A stretch of 64,000 nucleotides of DNA from Kyrpidia tusciae DSM 2912. Its GTDB lineage: Bacteria > Bacillota > Bacilli > Kyrpidiales > Kyrpidiaceae. Where the stretch lies: NCBI RefSeq assembly GCF_000092905.1, contig NC_014098.1, positions 620,001 to 684,000 on the forward strand. The letters run 5' to 3'. Under the pieces are notes generated by a model. That model did not search any database. It saw only the letters and a list, made by a program, of their open reading frames with translations, and was not told the DNA's origin. The position numbers and the translations under genes are program-made. This document shows positions 1 through 8,946 of the stretch, one piece after another (position 1 is the stretch's first letter; the number at the start of each line of letters is the position of its first letter).

Positions 1-36
1 TTCGGCAAAATCGTCGATGGCGAGGGGGGACGGGCG

Positions 37-915
37 TTGGCCGAGGTTGACGTGGAGAAAAAGGCGGCCGGGCGGATGTTGCAACCGGCCAAGGGGTATC
101 TGACAGGGTTCACCCATTCGTTGAACCCGTACATCGGGTGCGCCTTTGGCCGACCGGTGGACAACCTCGGCCGGGACGCGGTCGGCTGCCCCTACTGTTA
201 CGTGCGGCGCCTGCCGGTGGCTTTACTCCATCCAAAACCCTGGGGGACCTGGGTGACTGTCAAAGAGGGTGCCCCGGAACGCCTCCGCCGGGAACTGCGG
301 CACAGCCGGGTTCGGGGGGAGACACTCAGAATCTTCCTGGGCTCCTCCACAGACCCCTATCAGCCGGTGGAAGGGCGATGGAAGATCACCCGGGAGTTGC
401 TTCGGGTGATCGCGGAAGAAGGAGGCGTCGACCAACTGGTGGTTCAAACCCGTTCCCCCATGGTTCTCCGGGATGTGGATCTTCTGCGAGCCCTGGGCAA
501 AAAAGTGCGGGTCAGTCTCACCGTGGAGACCGATGACGAGAACGTCCGCCGCCTGCTCACCCCGACCTCACCGCCGGTCTTCGGGCGCATTCGGGCCTTG
601 GCGCGATTGCGAAGGGCCGGCGTCCTCACTCAAGCGGCGGTGTCCCCGGCCTTGCCCATGAACCCGGACCGGCTGGCCCGGTTGCTCGCCGAGGCGGCGG
701 ACCGGGTAGTCCTGGATACCTTTCACTTGGGAGACGGATCCGGTGGAAAGCGGAGCCGGCTGCTGGGCATGGCCCGGCGGCTTGAAGCGGCCGGTTATGA
801 GGGGTGGTTTGACCCGGATCTTCATCTGCGCCTGATCCCGATCTTCGTAGGCATTCTCGGCCCCGGACGGGTAGGGCTGGGAGCCGCGGGATTTGCCGGA
901 ATGAACTTGGCTTGA
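37..915 (+). CDS. SPL-family (spore photoproduct lyase-like) radical SAM protein, 5' end near window edge
   Basis: Probable radical SAM enzyme of the spore photoproduct lyase-like group; the substrate cannot be told from sequence. The N-terminal part has the NPYIGC and CPYCYVRR signatures that would hold the [4Fe-4S] cluster (Cys35, Cys51, Cys54 from the TTG at 37). The segments FLGSSTDPYQPVE and VVQTRSP fit the beta strands of the radical SAM barrel. The frame stays open to base 1 with no stop, so the true start may lie upstream of the window; TTG 37 has a purine-rich stretch (gaggggga) before it. Odd point: the first two cluster cysteines are separated by 15 residues rather than the usual 3, as if about 12 residues were inserted. 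The stop is followed closely by a small membrane protein gene and uvrC. Confidence 0.75.
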   Translation: MAEVDVEKKAAGRMLQPAKGYLTGFTHSLNPYIGCAFGRPVDNLGRDAVGCPYCYVRRLPVALLHPKPWGTWVTVKEGAPERLRRELRHSRVRGETLRIFLGSSTDPYQPVEGRWKITRELLRVIAEEGGVDQLVVQTRSPMVLRDVDLLRALGKKVRVSLTVETDDENVRRLLTPTSPPVFGRIRALARLRRAGVLTQAAVSPALPMNPDRLARLLAEAADRVVLDTFHLGDGSGGKRSRLLGMARRLEAAGYEGWFDPDLHLRLIPIFVGILGPGRVGLGAAGFAGMNLA

Positions 916-956
916 CCACCGCACCCTAGGGAAGTGAAAGGAAGGGGGCGGGTCGG

Positions 957-1260
957 GTGGATACTCTGGGACATGGGTTTTGGATGTACGCCCCTGTGGA
1001 GCGCGGTGATGGTGGCGGCTCTCATTGGCCGATTTCGGGCCGCGGCAGCGGTGGCCGCCGGGGCCGGGCTCCATATTGCCGTGGACCTGTTCACCCACCG
1101 CCAATTTGCACCGGCCTACCTGTATCCTTTTTGGTCTTGGCCGATCGCCGGCTGGGTGGAATCCGCATCCTGGTGGTTTGTCGCGGCGGATTTGGCCGCC
1201 ATGGCCGCAGTTTTCCTCTTTATTTGGCTTCGCCGGCGGGATACAATGAAAATTGGGTGA
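957..1260 (+). pseudogene. Small membrane protein (DUF457/YdjM-like) with a +1 frameshift
   Basis: Two overlapping frames together spell one small integral membrane protein. The first, from GTG 957 (Shine-Dalgarno ggaaggggg at 940-948), reads [12 protein letters not shown], the typical beginning of DUF457/YdjM-like proteins. At the four-C run 991-994 the homology jumps to the next frame, which continues [12 protein letters not shown], then [12 protein letters not shown] and YPFWSW up to the TGA at 1258-1260. Removing one C gives a continuous protein of about 100 residues with three hydrophobic segments. As written the gene is broken; a sequencing indel in the C run is as likely as a real mutation. 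A GTG at 934 could open the second frame alone, but then the Shine-Dalgarno sequence would lie inside the gene. It lies just upstream of uvrC. Confidence 0.6.
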
Positions 1261-1265
1261 GCGGA

Positions 1266-3041
1266 ATGATCGAGGAAGATCGCTGGTTGAAGGAGAAGTT
1301 AGCCCTCCTTCCCGGCAAACCCGGCGTCTATCTGATGAAGGACTCCGAGGGTCGGGTGATTTACGTCGGGAAGGCGAAAACGTTAAAAAATCGCGTGCGT
1401 TCGTATTTTACGGGCAGCCATGACGCGAAAACCCAGAAACTTGTCTCGGAAATTCGAGATTTTGAATACATCGTGACGGACAATGCGGTGGAAGCGCTGA
1501 TTCTGGAGTGCAATCTGATCAAGCAGCACCAACCCCCCTTCAACATCATGCTCCGAGATGATAAGTCCTACCCGTATATCAAGATTACCCGGGAGGAACA
1601 CCCCCGCCTGGAGATCGTCCGGCGGATGGCCAAGGACGGAGCGTCCTACTTTGGCCCGTATCCGAACTCCGGTTCGGCGATGGAGACCAAGCGCTTGTTG
1701 GATCGCCTCTACCCGTTGCGCAAATGCCGGAATCTCAAGAAAAAGGTCTGTTTGTACTACCACATCGGCCAGTGTCTGGCCCCGTGTGAGTATCCCGTGG
1801 ACCCGGAACGGTATGAGGCGATCCGCAAGGACATCGGGCGGTTCCTGAACGGGGGCCACGGGGAAATTGTCGAGGAGCTGGAGCGGCGGATGCACGAGGA
1901 AGCCGAAGCTCTGCGCTTTGAACGGGCGAAGGAGCTCCGGGATTTGATCCAGCACATCGGGCGGGTGATGGAGAAGCAGAAGATCGTGTTTCAAGACCAG
2001 GTGGACAGGGATGTTTTTGGGTTTTTTGCCGAGCGGGGAAGGATGTGCGTCCAGGTCTTTTTTATCCGGGGTGGAAAATTGATCGAACGGGCGGTACAGA
2101 TTTTTCCTTTTTACAACGATCCCTTAGAGGATTTTGGCTCTTACGTGGCGCAATTTTATTTTGAGGAGACCGAGCGGCCCAAGGAGGTTTACCTGCCCGA
2201 AGGGGTGGAGACAGACGTGCTGGGGGAATGGCTGGGGGCCCGGGTGGTGGTGCCGAGGCGCGGCCCCAAGCGGCAGTTGGTGGAGATGGCCTGTGAGAAT
2301 GCCCGGATTGCCCTGGAGGAGAAATTGGCTCTGGAGGAGCGGGATTTGGAGCGTACGGTGGGGGCGGTGCGGGAGTTGGGGGATGTGTTGGCCATCGCCG
2401 CGCCCCGGCGGATCGAGGCTTTTGACAACTCCAACCTGCAAGGTACGGACCCCGTGGCCGCCATGGTGGTGTTTGTGGACGGACAGCCGGCGAAAAAAGA
2501 GTATCGGAAATTCAAGATCAAAACCGTTCAGGGGCCGGATGATTACGCCTCCATGCGGGAGGTGATTCGACGCCGATATACCCGGGTGTTGCGGGAGAAG
2601 TTGCCGCTGCCAGATTTGATCGTGGTGGATGGGGGTCGGGGGCAGATCGGAGCGGCCTTAGAGGTGCTGCAGGACGAGCTGGACCTGGAAATCCCGGTGT
2701 GCGGATTGGCGAAAGATGACCGTCATCGGACGGATCAATTGTTCCTGGGAGATGATCCGGTGCCGGTGCCCATCGACCGGCACAGTCAGGGATTTTATTT
2801 GCTTCAGCGCATTCAGGAGGAAGTTCACCGGTTTGCCATTACTTTTCATCGGCAAACCCGGGGCAAGCGGGTCATGCATTCGGTGTTGGACGATATTCCG
2901 GGCATTGGCGAGAAGCGAAAAAGAAAGCTCTTGCAGCACTTCGGCTCGGTGGAGGCGATTCGCCAAGCTTCGCTGGAGGAATTTCGCCAGGCGGGCATCG
3001 GCGATCGGTTGGCAGAACAGATCCTGGAAGCCTTGAAATAG
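1266..3041 (+). CDS. uvrC: UvrABC excinuclease subunit C
   Basis: UvrC makes both incisions around bulky DNA lesions after UvrA and UvrB have loaded; cytoplasmic. 591 residues, a normal length. Domains in order: GIY-YIG nuclease (about 10-95, [19 protein letters not shown]), a Cys-rich stretch ([17 protein letters not shown], then LAPCEY), a UVR helical hairpin around 195-230 that meets UvrB, the RNase H-like second nuclease ([20 protein letters not shown]), and C-terminal helix-hairpin-helix motifs ([25 protein letters not shown]). ATG 1266 is chosen because it begins [24 protein letters not shown]; a GTG at 1257 would add three residues. The same frame is open back to 957, but that part belongs to the membrane protein gene. 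In B. subtilis uvrC also lies directly before lysC. Confidence 0.97.
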   Translation: MIEEDRWLKEKLALLPGKPGVYLMKDSEGRVIYVGKAKTLKNRVRSYFTGSHDAKTQKLVSEIRDFEYIVTDNAVEALILECNLIKQHQPPFNIMLRDDKSYPYIKITREEHPRLEIVRRMAKDGASYFGPYPNSGSAMETKRLLDRLYPLRKCRNLKKKVCLYYHIGQCLAPCEYPVDPERYEAIRKDIGRFLNGGHGEIVEELERRMHEEAEALRFERAKELRDLIQHIGRVMEKQKIVFQDQVDRDVFGFFAERGRMCVQVFFIRGGKLIERAVQIFPFYNDPLEDFGSYVAQFYFEETERPKEVYLPEGVETDVLGEWLGARVVVPRRGPKRQLVEMACENARIALEEKLALEERDLERTVGAVRELGDVLAIAAPRRIEAFDNSNLQGTDPVAAMVVFVDGQPAKKEYRKFKIKTVQGPDDYASMREVIRRRYTRVLREKLPLPDLIVVDGGRGQIGAALEVLQDELDLEIPVCGLAKDDRHRTDQLFLGDDPVPVPIDRHSQGFYLLQRIQEEVHRFAITFHRQTRGKRVMHSVLDDIPGIGEKRKRKLLQHFGSVEAIRQASLEEFRQAGIGDRLAEQILEALK

Positions 3042-3113
3042 TCCGGCGTGACGGGAGGTCCGCGTCGGTGTTGACTGTTTCGATATACGAACGATCTGGG
3101 GGGCCGTCGCCGG

Positions 3114-3245
3114 ATGAAACCTGTGTATATTGTGTTTTTTATCGCGGTTCTGGCGGGTGCCTTGTTGATTAGCTACTGGGCCGCCCAGAGTGGGCGGACC
3201 CTCCCCCAATTTCGCCACATTCGGGCCAGCCCGGCGGCATTTTAG
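3114..3245 (+). CDS. Possible 43-residue single-span membrane peptide
   Basis: Open frame from ATG 3114 to TAG 3243-3245 coding for MKPVYIVFFIAVLAGALLIS followed by a short polar, arginine-containing tail. One clear membrane span (about residues 3-23). The upstream ggggggcc at 3099-3106 is a poor ribosome site. No family is recognised. It fills part of the gap between uvrC and the acs remnant. The hydrophobic pattern argues for a real gene; the short length and weak start site argue against. Confidence 0.35.
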   Translation: MKPVYIVFFIAVLAGALLISYWAAQSGRTLPQFRHIRASPAAF

Positions 3246-3323
3246 GCTCCCGGGTGTGCATTTCGCGCAAAAAGTACGCCAATGCCCCGAATCTTACGCT
3301 AAAATTAAACTAGTTCCCCTATA

Positions 3324-3368
3324 CCGCACTTGTGCGGAGATTCCGCATGCCCAAGCGGTTGCGGAATC
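3324..3368. repeat. Two adjacent perfect hairpins upstream of the acs remnant
   Basis: CCGCAC-TT-GTGCGG (3324-3337) is followed at once by GATTCCGCA (3339-3347) and TGCGGAATC (3360-3368), a 9-bp perfect inverted repeat with a 12-nt loop. The two share the core CCGCA/TGCGG. They lie 87 bases before the acs start and have no T-run, so they look more like regulator sites or leader RNA structure than a terminator. Confidence 0.5.
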
Positions 3369-3454
3369 CCGTACGCCCGAGGTAATGGACCTGGGGTCGG
3401 TGCCGTGACGTCAAGGTATGGGAAAGATGGACCAGCGAAGGAGGTCTGGGGAGG

Positions 3455-4504
3455 GTGCAGCAAGAGGAGTTCGATAGCCTGCTTAAAGAAACACGTCGGT
3501 TTGAACCGTCGGAAGAGTTCCGCAATCAGGCAAACTTCCGGGATCCGACCGTGTATGACCGGGCCCGGCAGGATCCGGAGGGATACTGGGCGGAACAAGC
3601 CCGTCACTTGGATTGGATGGCCCCATTCACCAAAGTCTTGGAATGGGATCCGCCCCACGCCCGGTGGTTCTCGGATGGTCAGCTCAATGCGGCGTACAAC
3701 GCGGTGGATCGGCATCGCTTGGGTCCGCGCAAGAACAAGGCCGCCATCTTGTGGGAAGGGGAACCCGGCGACTCCAAGGTGTATACGTACGAAATGCTGG
3801 GCCGGGAGGTGGATCGGGCGGCCCACATGCTGACCCGCCTGGGCGTTCGGCGGGGCGATCGGGTGACCATCTACCTGTCGATGATTCCGGAGTTGCCCAT
3901 TGCCATGTTGGCCTGCGCCAAGATCGGAGCGATTCATTCGGTGGTGTTCGGGGGCTTTTCGTCCCAAAGTCTGAGGGACCGTATCATGGACGCCCAGTCC
4001 AAGATCTTGATCACGGCGGACGGCGGTTGGCGCCGGGGCCGGGTGGTACCTCTCAAGGCGAATGCCGATGAAGCGATCAAGGGGACACCCGTGGAAACGG
4101 TGTTGGTGGTCAAACGGGTGGGCGAGGCGTCGGGAGCGGCCTTTAGGCCGGATCGTGACAAGGACTGGGCGGAGGAGATGGCCAAATCGCCGACGACTCC
4201 GTCCCCGGCCGAGACCATGGGTGCCGAAGACATTCTTTATCTCCTGTACACGTCGGGGACGACGGGGAAACCCAAAGGCATTGTGCATACCATTGGCGGC
4301 TACTTGGTGGGGCAAAACCTCCTGCTCGGCAGGTTTCCCCGGGTTCCCCCGCGGCCAGCACCTGAAGGGATCCCGCTCGGTCCTCCATGGGGTGAAGGTG
4401 GGCTGAGTCGGCGATCGCCCGGGAGAATCCAGGCGGGGCTGGGGACCGGTTTGCCGGGACCCGGCCCGCCTTTTCAAGTCTATACACAATCCCCGAATCT
4501 ATGA
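3455..4504 (+). pseudogene. acs: Acetyl-CoA synthetase, 3' half missing
   Basis: AMP-forming acetyl-CoA synthetase would make acetyl-CoA from acetate, ATP and CoA. The start is sound: GTG 3455 with AAGGAGGT at 3438-3445. The N-terminal half matches the family: GYWAEQARHLDWM, a core with AHMLTRLGVRRGDRV and GAIHSVVFGGFSSQ, and the AMP-binding signature YTSGTTGKPKGIVHT followed by GGYLVG. After about base 4311 the resemblance stops; the frame runs on as about 64 unrelated Gly/Pro/Arg-rich residues to a TGA at 4504. The family is normally about 650 residues, so the ATP/CoA part and the regulatory lysine region are missing and the product should be inactive. A terminator hairpin and the lysine-riboswitch promoter lie directly after the break, pointing to a deletion in front of lysC. 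Confidence 0.85.
4432..4474 (+). terminator. Intrinsic terminator after the acs remnant
   Basis: GGCGGG (4432-4437) pairs with CCCGCC (4465-4470), with further GGG/CCC pairs inside, followed by TTTT (4471-4474). It separates the acs remnant from the lysC leader. Confidence 0.55.
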
Positions 4505-4510
4505 TATACT
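4502..4510 (+). promoter_or_regulatory. Extended -10 promoter for the lysC leader
   Basis: TGATATACT, an extended -10 (TG-n-TATACT) about 20 bases before the lysine riboswitch. No good -35 is visible, as is common for extended -10 promoters. Confidence 0.6.
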
Positions 4511-4530
4511 TTGTGGCGAACTGAATGACG

Positions 4531-4740
4531 CACTCTCGATGCCCGAACGGGGGTAGAGGCGCGAGGTCCAAGAGTACCGGCGGGGAGGCGAAGGGGCCGA
4601 CGATCCGCCCGGGAAAGGGGATTTCGCCGAAGCGTCGGCGGCGGCCCTCAAGGCGCCGGCGCTGGGCCCGGACCGAAAAGGTCCGGGACTGTCACAAGGG
4701 GTTCCCTTGTGGAGTGCTACTGCGTGGGAGAGAGGTTGCG
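4531..4740 (+). promoter_or_regulatory. Lysine riboswitch (L-box)
   Basis: The region shows the conserved L-box blocks in order: GGTAGAGGCGCGA (4552-4564), AAGAGTA (4570-4576), GAAAGGGGATTTCGCCGAAG (4612-4631), GGCGCTGGGCC (4658-4668), ACTGTCACAAGG (4688-4699) and the closing TGGAGTGCTACTGCGTGGGA. A terminator follows at 4759-4794 and then aspartokinase. Known behaviour of the class: lysine binding favours the terminator, so aspartokinase is made when lysine is scarce. The terminal stem limits are approximate. Confidence 0.92.
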
Positions 4741-4758
4741 ATTCCGTGTGAGTGTGAG

Positions 4759-4794
4759 CAGCGGTAGATCGGACCTGTCTACGGCTGTTTTTTT
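4759..4794 (+). terminator. Lysine riboswitch expression-platform terminator
   Basis: CAGCGGTAGA (4759-4768) pairs with TCTACGGCTG (4778-4787) with one mismatch, followed by seven T residues (4788-4794). Confidence 0.85.
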
Positions 4795-4854
4795 GTGTCT
4801 GTTCCGCCGCCGGCCGCCGGCGGGGCCGGCGCACGCGGTGAGGAGGAGAGTAAT

Positions 4855-6102
<1,248 letters not shown>

Positions 6103-6118
6103 GGCGATGCGGCCCTCG

Positions 6119-6454
6119 TTAGCGGGGGCCTCTCCAAGTGATTTGCTCCACGCGCTCGATGGTCAAAAACCCCTGAAACGACAGGTGGTCTAAGGCGTTC
6201 AGATAGCGCCGGATCACCGATTCCTCATCCACGAATTCAACAATGAGCGGCAAGGCCGATTCCGTTTCAAAATAACGCCAGCTCCTCTGCACGCCGCTAC
6301 GGCCGAATCCTTCCAAGGCCCGGTACAGCGTGGCGCCTGCCAGACCTGTGGAACGGGCCAGCTCCATCAATACCCGGGCCGTCGGACGCCCGTGAATCCG
6401 GTCGCGTTCCGTGCAGTAGATCCGAAGCCGGAGGCGGGATTCGGCATCCCACAT
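6119..6454 (-). CDS. DUF190 family protein
   Basis: 111 residues from ATG 6454 with a GGAGGG site 7 bases upstream on the reverse strand. It matches the DUF190 family (PII-like small proteins often next to fluoride or metal transport genes) in LRIYCTERDRIHGRP, GLAGATLYRALEGFG and LPLIVEFVDEE. The biochemical role of the family is not settled and no crcB fluoride channel gene is visible nearby. The gene is convergent to lysC; a short GGCCC/GGGCC hairpin lies between the two stops. An upstream extension is possible but has no better start and would run into the SAM riboswitch region. Confidence 0.75.
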   Translation of the reverse strand: MWDAESRLRLRIYCTERDRIHGRPTARVLMELARSTGLAGATLYRALEGFGRSGVQRSWRYFETESALPLIVEFVDEESVIRRYLNALDHLSFQGFLTIERVEQITWRGPR

Positions 6455-6597
6455 GGCGGGTCCCTCCAGCTGCCCCGCGGGGCGCAGATGTCGATGGTAA
6501 TGTATGTCGCTTAAGGACGGACGTTCACGGCTGGCGCCCAGGGCTGTCAGGGGATCGCTTTGTTCCGGGAGATTTTCTCCGGGGCCTCTCCGCCAGG

Positions 6598-6627
6598 TTG
6601 ACAGGCGATTTTGACCCGTGGTACACT
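6598..6627 (+). promoter_or_regulatory. Sigma-A type promoter of the SAM riboswitch-metX unit
   Basis: TTGACA (6598-6603), 18-bp spacer, TACACT (6622-6627); the riboswitch begins about 44 bases downstream. Confidence 0.7.
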
Positions 6628-6670
6628 CAACCTCAAAGCTTACGAACAACAATTGAATCGTTCGGAGAAC

Positions 6671-6779
6671 TCTTATCGAGAGTGGTGGAGGGACTGGCCC
6701 GATGAAACCCGGCAACCACCGCCGGAAGGCGGAGAGGTGCCAATTCCTGCAGGACCTGGGTGGATCCTGAGAGATAAGA
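6671..6779 (+). promoter_or_regulatory. SAM-I riboswitch (S-box)
   Basis: Classical S-box blocks: TCTTATCGAGAGTGGTGGAG at the start, GGACTGGCCCGATGAAACCC, GGCAACC, GGTGCCAATTCCTGCAG and the closing GAGAGATAAGA, whose GATAAGA pairs with the opening TCTTATC (P1). Followed by a terminator and metX. The class shuts down transcription when S-adenosylmethionine is high. Confidence 0.96.
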
Positions 6780-6797
6780 GGTGGACACTGCCCTTGC

Positions 6798-6827
6798 AAG
6801 CCCCCTCTTCTCTCAGAGGGGGCTTTT
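6798..6827 (+). terminator. SAM riboswitch terminator
   Basis: AAGCCCCCTCT pairs perfectly with AGAGGGGGCTT, followed by TTTT. Confidence 0.9.
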
Positions 6828-6860
6828 CAGTTGTGGCGTGTCAGGAAGGGAGTGAGGGCG

Positions 6861-7982
6861 ATGGGTCATGCCTCCGAGGTCAAAGGTGTGGTAAAGGTCG
6901 GCCCCCTAACCCTGGAAAGCGGGCGGGTTCTGGACGAGGTGGACATCGCCTACGAAGCGTATGGAGACCCGGAGAACGCCCGGGATCGAACGATCCTGGT
7001 GTGTCACGCTCTGACGGGAGACGCGCACGCCGGGAATTTGGACGGGCAGCCCGGATGGTGGGACGGGCTGATCGGTCCGGGACGAGTCCTGGATACGGAT
7101 CGTTTTTACATCGTCTGTTCGAATGTACTCGGGGGATGTGCGGGGTCGACGGGGCCGGCATCCCCGGGTCCGGATGGGCGCCCGTGGGGTCTGCGATTCC
7201 CGCCCATTACCATCCGGGACATGGTGGAAGCCCAGAGGTTGTGGCTGGAGAAGCTTGGCATCACTCATCTCTACGCGGTGATCGGGGGTTCCATGGGCGG
7301 GATGCAGGCCTTGGAATGGGCGGTGACCTACCCCGACCGGGTTGAGCGGTGTATTCCCATCGCCACCAGTGCCCGACTGTCTGCCATGGCGATTGCGTAC
7401 AACGACGTCATGCGATTGGCGATCATGAATGACCCGATGTGGAACGGCGGGGATTACTATAATGGGGAAAAACCTGCGGCGGGTTTGGCCCTTGCCCGGA
7501 TGGTGGGCATGATCACCTATCGCGGGCCCCAGTTGTACAACGCCCGCTTTGGCCGGAGCGTGGTGGGGCGGGAAGAAGCGGACGGACCGGTGGATTTTGA
7601 GGCGAGATTTCAAGTGGAAAGTTATCTTCGATACCAAGGTGAAAAACTGGTGCGGCGGTTTGATGCCAATTCCTACCTTTACTTGATTAAGGCTATGGAC
7701 TTACACGATATCGGTCGGGGCCGGGGTGGGGTGCACGCCGCCTATGCCCGGACGGAGGCGGAATTTCTTTGCATTGGGATCGATTCGGATATCTTGTATC
7801 CCGCTGCGGAACAGATCGAGATCGCCGAAGGACTTGCGGCAACCGGTAAAAGGGTGCAGTATCGCGAGATTCGATCGGTGTACGGTCACGACGCATTTTT
7901 AGTGGAATTTCAACAGATGTCCGGGGCCCTCGGTGAGTTCCTGAACCCGGCGGCACGATCGGTATATGCCCCGGAGGGGTGA
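6861..7982 (+). CDS. metX: Homoserine O-acetyltransferase (MetX family)
   Basis: Transfers an acyl group, normally acetyl, from CoA to homoserine, committing it to methionine. Alpha/beta-hydrolase fold, 373 residues. Nucleophile Ser near residue 144 in GGSMGGMQALEW; acid Asp in IDSDILYP and His in YGHDAFLVE near the C-terminus; the family signatures CHALTGDAHA and NVLGGCAGSTGP are present. ATG 6861 follows aggaaggga by about ten bases; GTG 6852 is too close to that site. The SAM riboswitch upstream supports methionine synthesis. Some MetX-fold enzymes use succinyl-CoA, so the acyl donor is inferred. No such gene lies here in B. subtilis, so this is a local addition between lysC and sdhC. Confidence 0.93.
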   Translation: MGHASEVKGVVKVGPLTLESGRVLDEVDIAYEAYGDPENARDRTILVCHALTGDAHAGNLDGQPGWWDGLIGPGRVLDTDRFYIVCSNVLGGCAGSTGPASPGPDGRPWGLRFPPITIRDMVEAQRLWLEKLGITHLYAVIGGSMGGMQALEWAVTYPDRVERCIPIATSARLSAMAIAYNDVMRLAIMNDPMWNGGDYYNGEKPAAGLALARMVGMITYRGPQLYNARFGRSVVGREEADGPVDFEARFQVESYLRYQGEKLVRRFDANSYLYLIKAMDLHDIGRGRGGVHAAYARTEAEFLCIGIDSDILYPAAEQIEIAEGLAATGKRVQYREIRSVYGHDAFLVEFQQMSGALGEFLNPAARSVYAPEG

Positions 7983-8155
7983 CCAGGTTGCGCGTCCCGA
8001 CGGGGCACCTCCGTTCCCATCCGGGGGCTCCCGGTTCTGTACAACGTCTCGTGCTGGGGTGTTGTATCCGCAACATAATATAAAAAACGTGAATTCCCCG
8101 ACCTGTATCCACAGATGGTCCCCTTCTGTTCGCCTTCGTGGACGGCTTCATTTCC

Positions 8156-8184
8156 TTGACATGTCCACCGGGAAACTTTAAAAT
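8156..8184 (+). promoter_or_regulatory. Strong sigma-A promoter for sdhCAB
   Basis: TTGACA (8156-8161), 17-bp spacer, TAAAAT (8179-8184). The rest of the 336-base gap after metX shows no gene; the leader is about 130 nt long. Confidence 0.8.
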
Positions 8185-8251
8185 TTCTTTGTACGTTGAG
8201 CCGCGGCGACGACGTTTCGGGCATGCTATCGATATGGGTTCGGGGTGAGCG

Positions 8252-8271
8252 GGCAATCACCTAGGATTGCC
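8252..8271 (+). promoter_or_regulatory. Leader hairpin before sdhC
   Basis: GGCAATC (8252-8258) pairs perfectly with GATTGCC (8265-8271), followed by TTCCTTTTATGCTGTTTT. It resembles a weak intrinsic terminator inside the sdh leader, so it could act as an attenuator or protect the mRNA. Confidence 0.45.
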
Positions 8272-8318
8272 TTCCTTTTATGCTGTTTTGAGGCCAACAG
8301 AAGGAGGAACGATTTGCG

Positions 8319-8933
8319 GTGTCACAGGACAAGAGGGAGTTTATTTTTCGGCGGCTACATACGTTGGCGGGTGTGGTGCCGGTGGGTCTCTTCCTGATTG
8401 AGCATTTGTTCACAAATGCCAGCGCCATTAACGGCCCCCAGGCGTTTAACGACGCTGTCGCCTTTATTCAGAATCTCCCGTTTCTGACGTTGATTGAGTT
8501 TGTCTTCATTTTTATCCCCCTCTTGTACCACGGGGTGTACGGATTGTATGTGGCTTTTACCTCCGGGTACAACGTGGGACGCTACGGCTGGTTTCGGAAT
8601 TGGATGTTCGTCCTCCAACGCGTAACCGGAGTGATCACCTTCATTTTTATTGTTTTCCACCTCTGGACGACGCGGTTCAGCGGAAATGCGCCCAGCTTTG
8701 ACCTCGTCCATCGCCTTGTCGCCAATCCAGTGGCCTTCTGGTTCATGGTGATCGGGGTGGTCGCCGCGGTATTTCACCTCAGTAATGGCTTGTGGTCGTT
8801 TTGCATTCACTGGGGCATCACGGTGGGGCCGCGTTCCCAACGGGTTTTCGCTTACGTGTTCGGAGTCTTTTTCCTTGTTTTGAGCTATGTCGGCATCAGT
8901 GCACTGGTCGCATTTACCCACGGGGCGGCGTGA
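8319..8933 (+). CDS. sdhC: Succinate dehydrogenase cytochrome b558 subunit
   Basis: Membrane anchor of complex II, carrying heme b and passing electrons from SdhB to menaquinone. 204 residues with five hydrophobic spans, the layout of the Firmicutes single-anchor b558 type. Conserved histidines that could ligate heme are seen in RRLHTLAGVV, LIEHLFTNAS, YHGVYG, FHLWTTRF and VFHLSNGLW. GTG 8319 follows AAGGAGGA at 8301-8308. First gene of sdhCAB; sdhA follows 13 bases later. Confidence 0.93.
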   Translation: MSQDKREFIFRRLHTLAGVVPVGLFLIEHLFTNASAINGPQAFNDAVAFIQNLPFLTLIEFVFIFIPLLYHGVYGLYVAFTSGYNVGRYGWFRNWMFVLQRVTGVITFIFIVFHLWTTRFSGNAPSFDLVHRLVANPVAFWFMVIGVVAAVFHLSNGLWSFCIHWGITVGPRSQRVFAYVFGVFFLVLSYVGISALVAFTHGAA

Positions 8934-8946
8934 GGAGGAATTGGGC

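Noticed and set aside
957-1265. Long N-terminal extension of UvrC back to GTG 957
   Set aside because: The frame is open, but UvrC homologues start at ATG 1266 and the upstream part belongs to a different small membrane protein.
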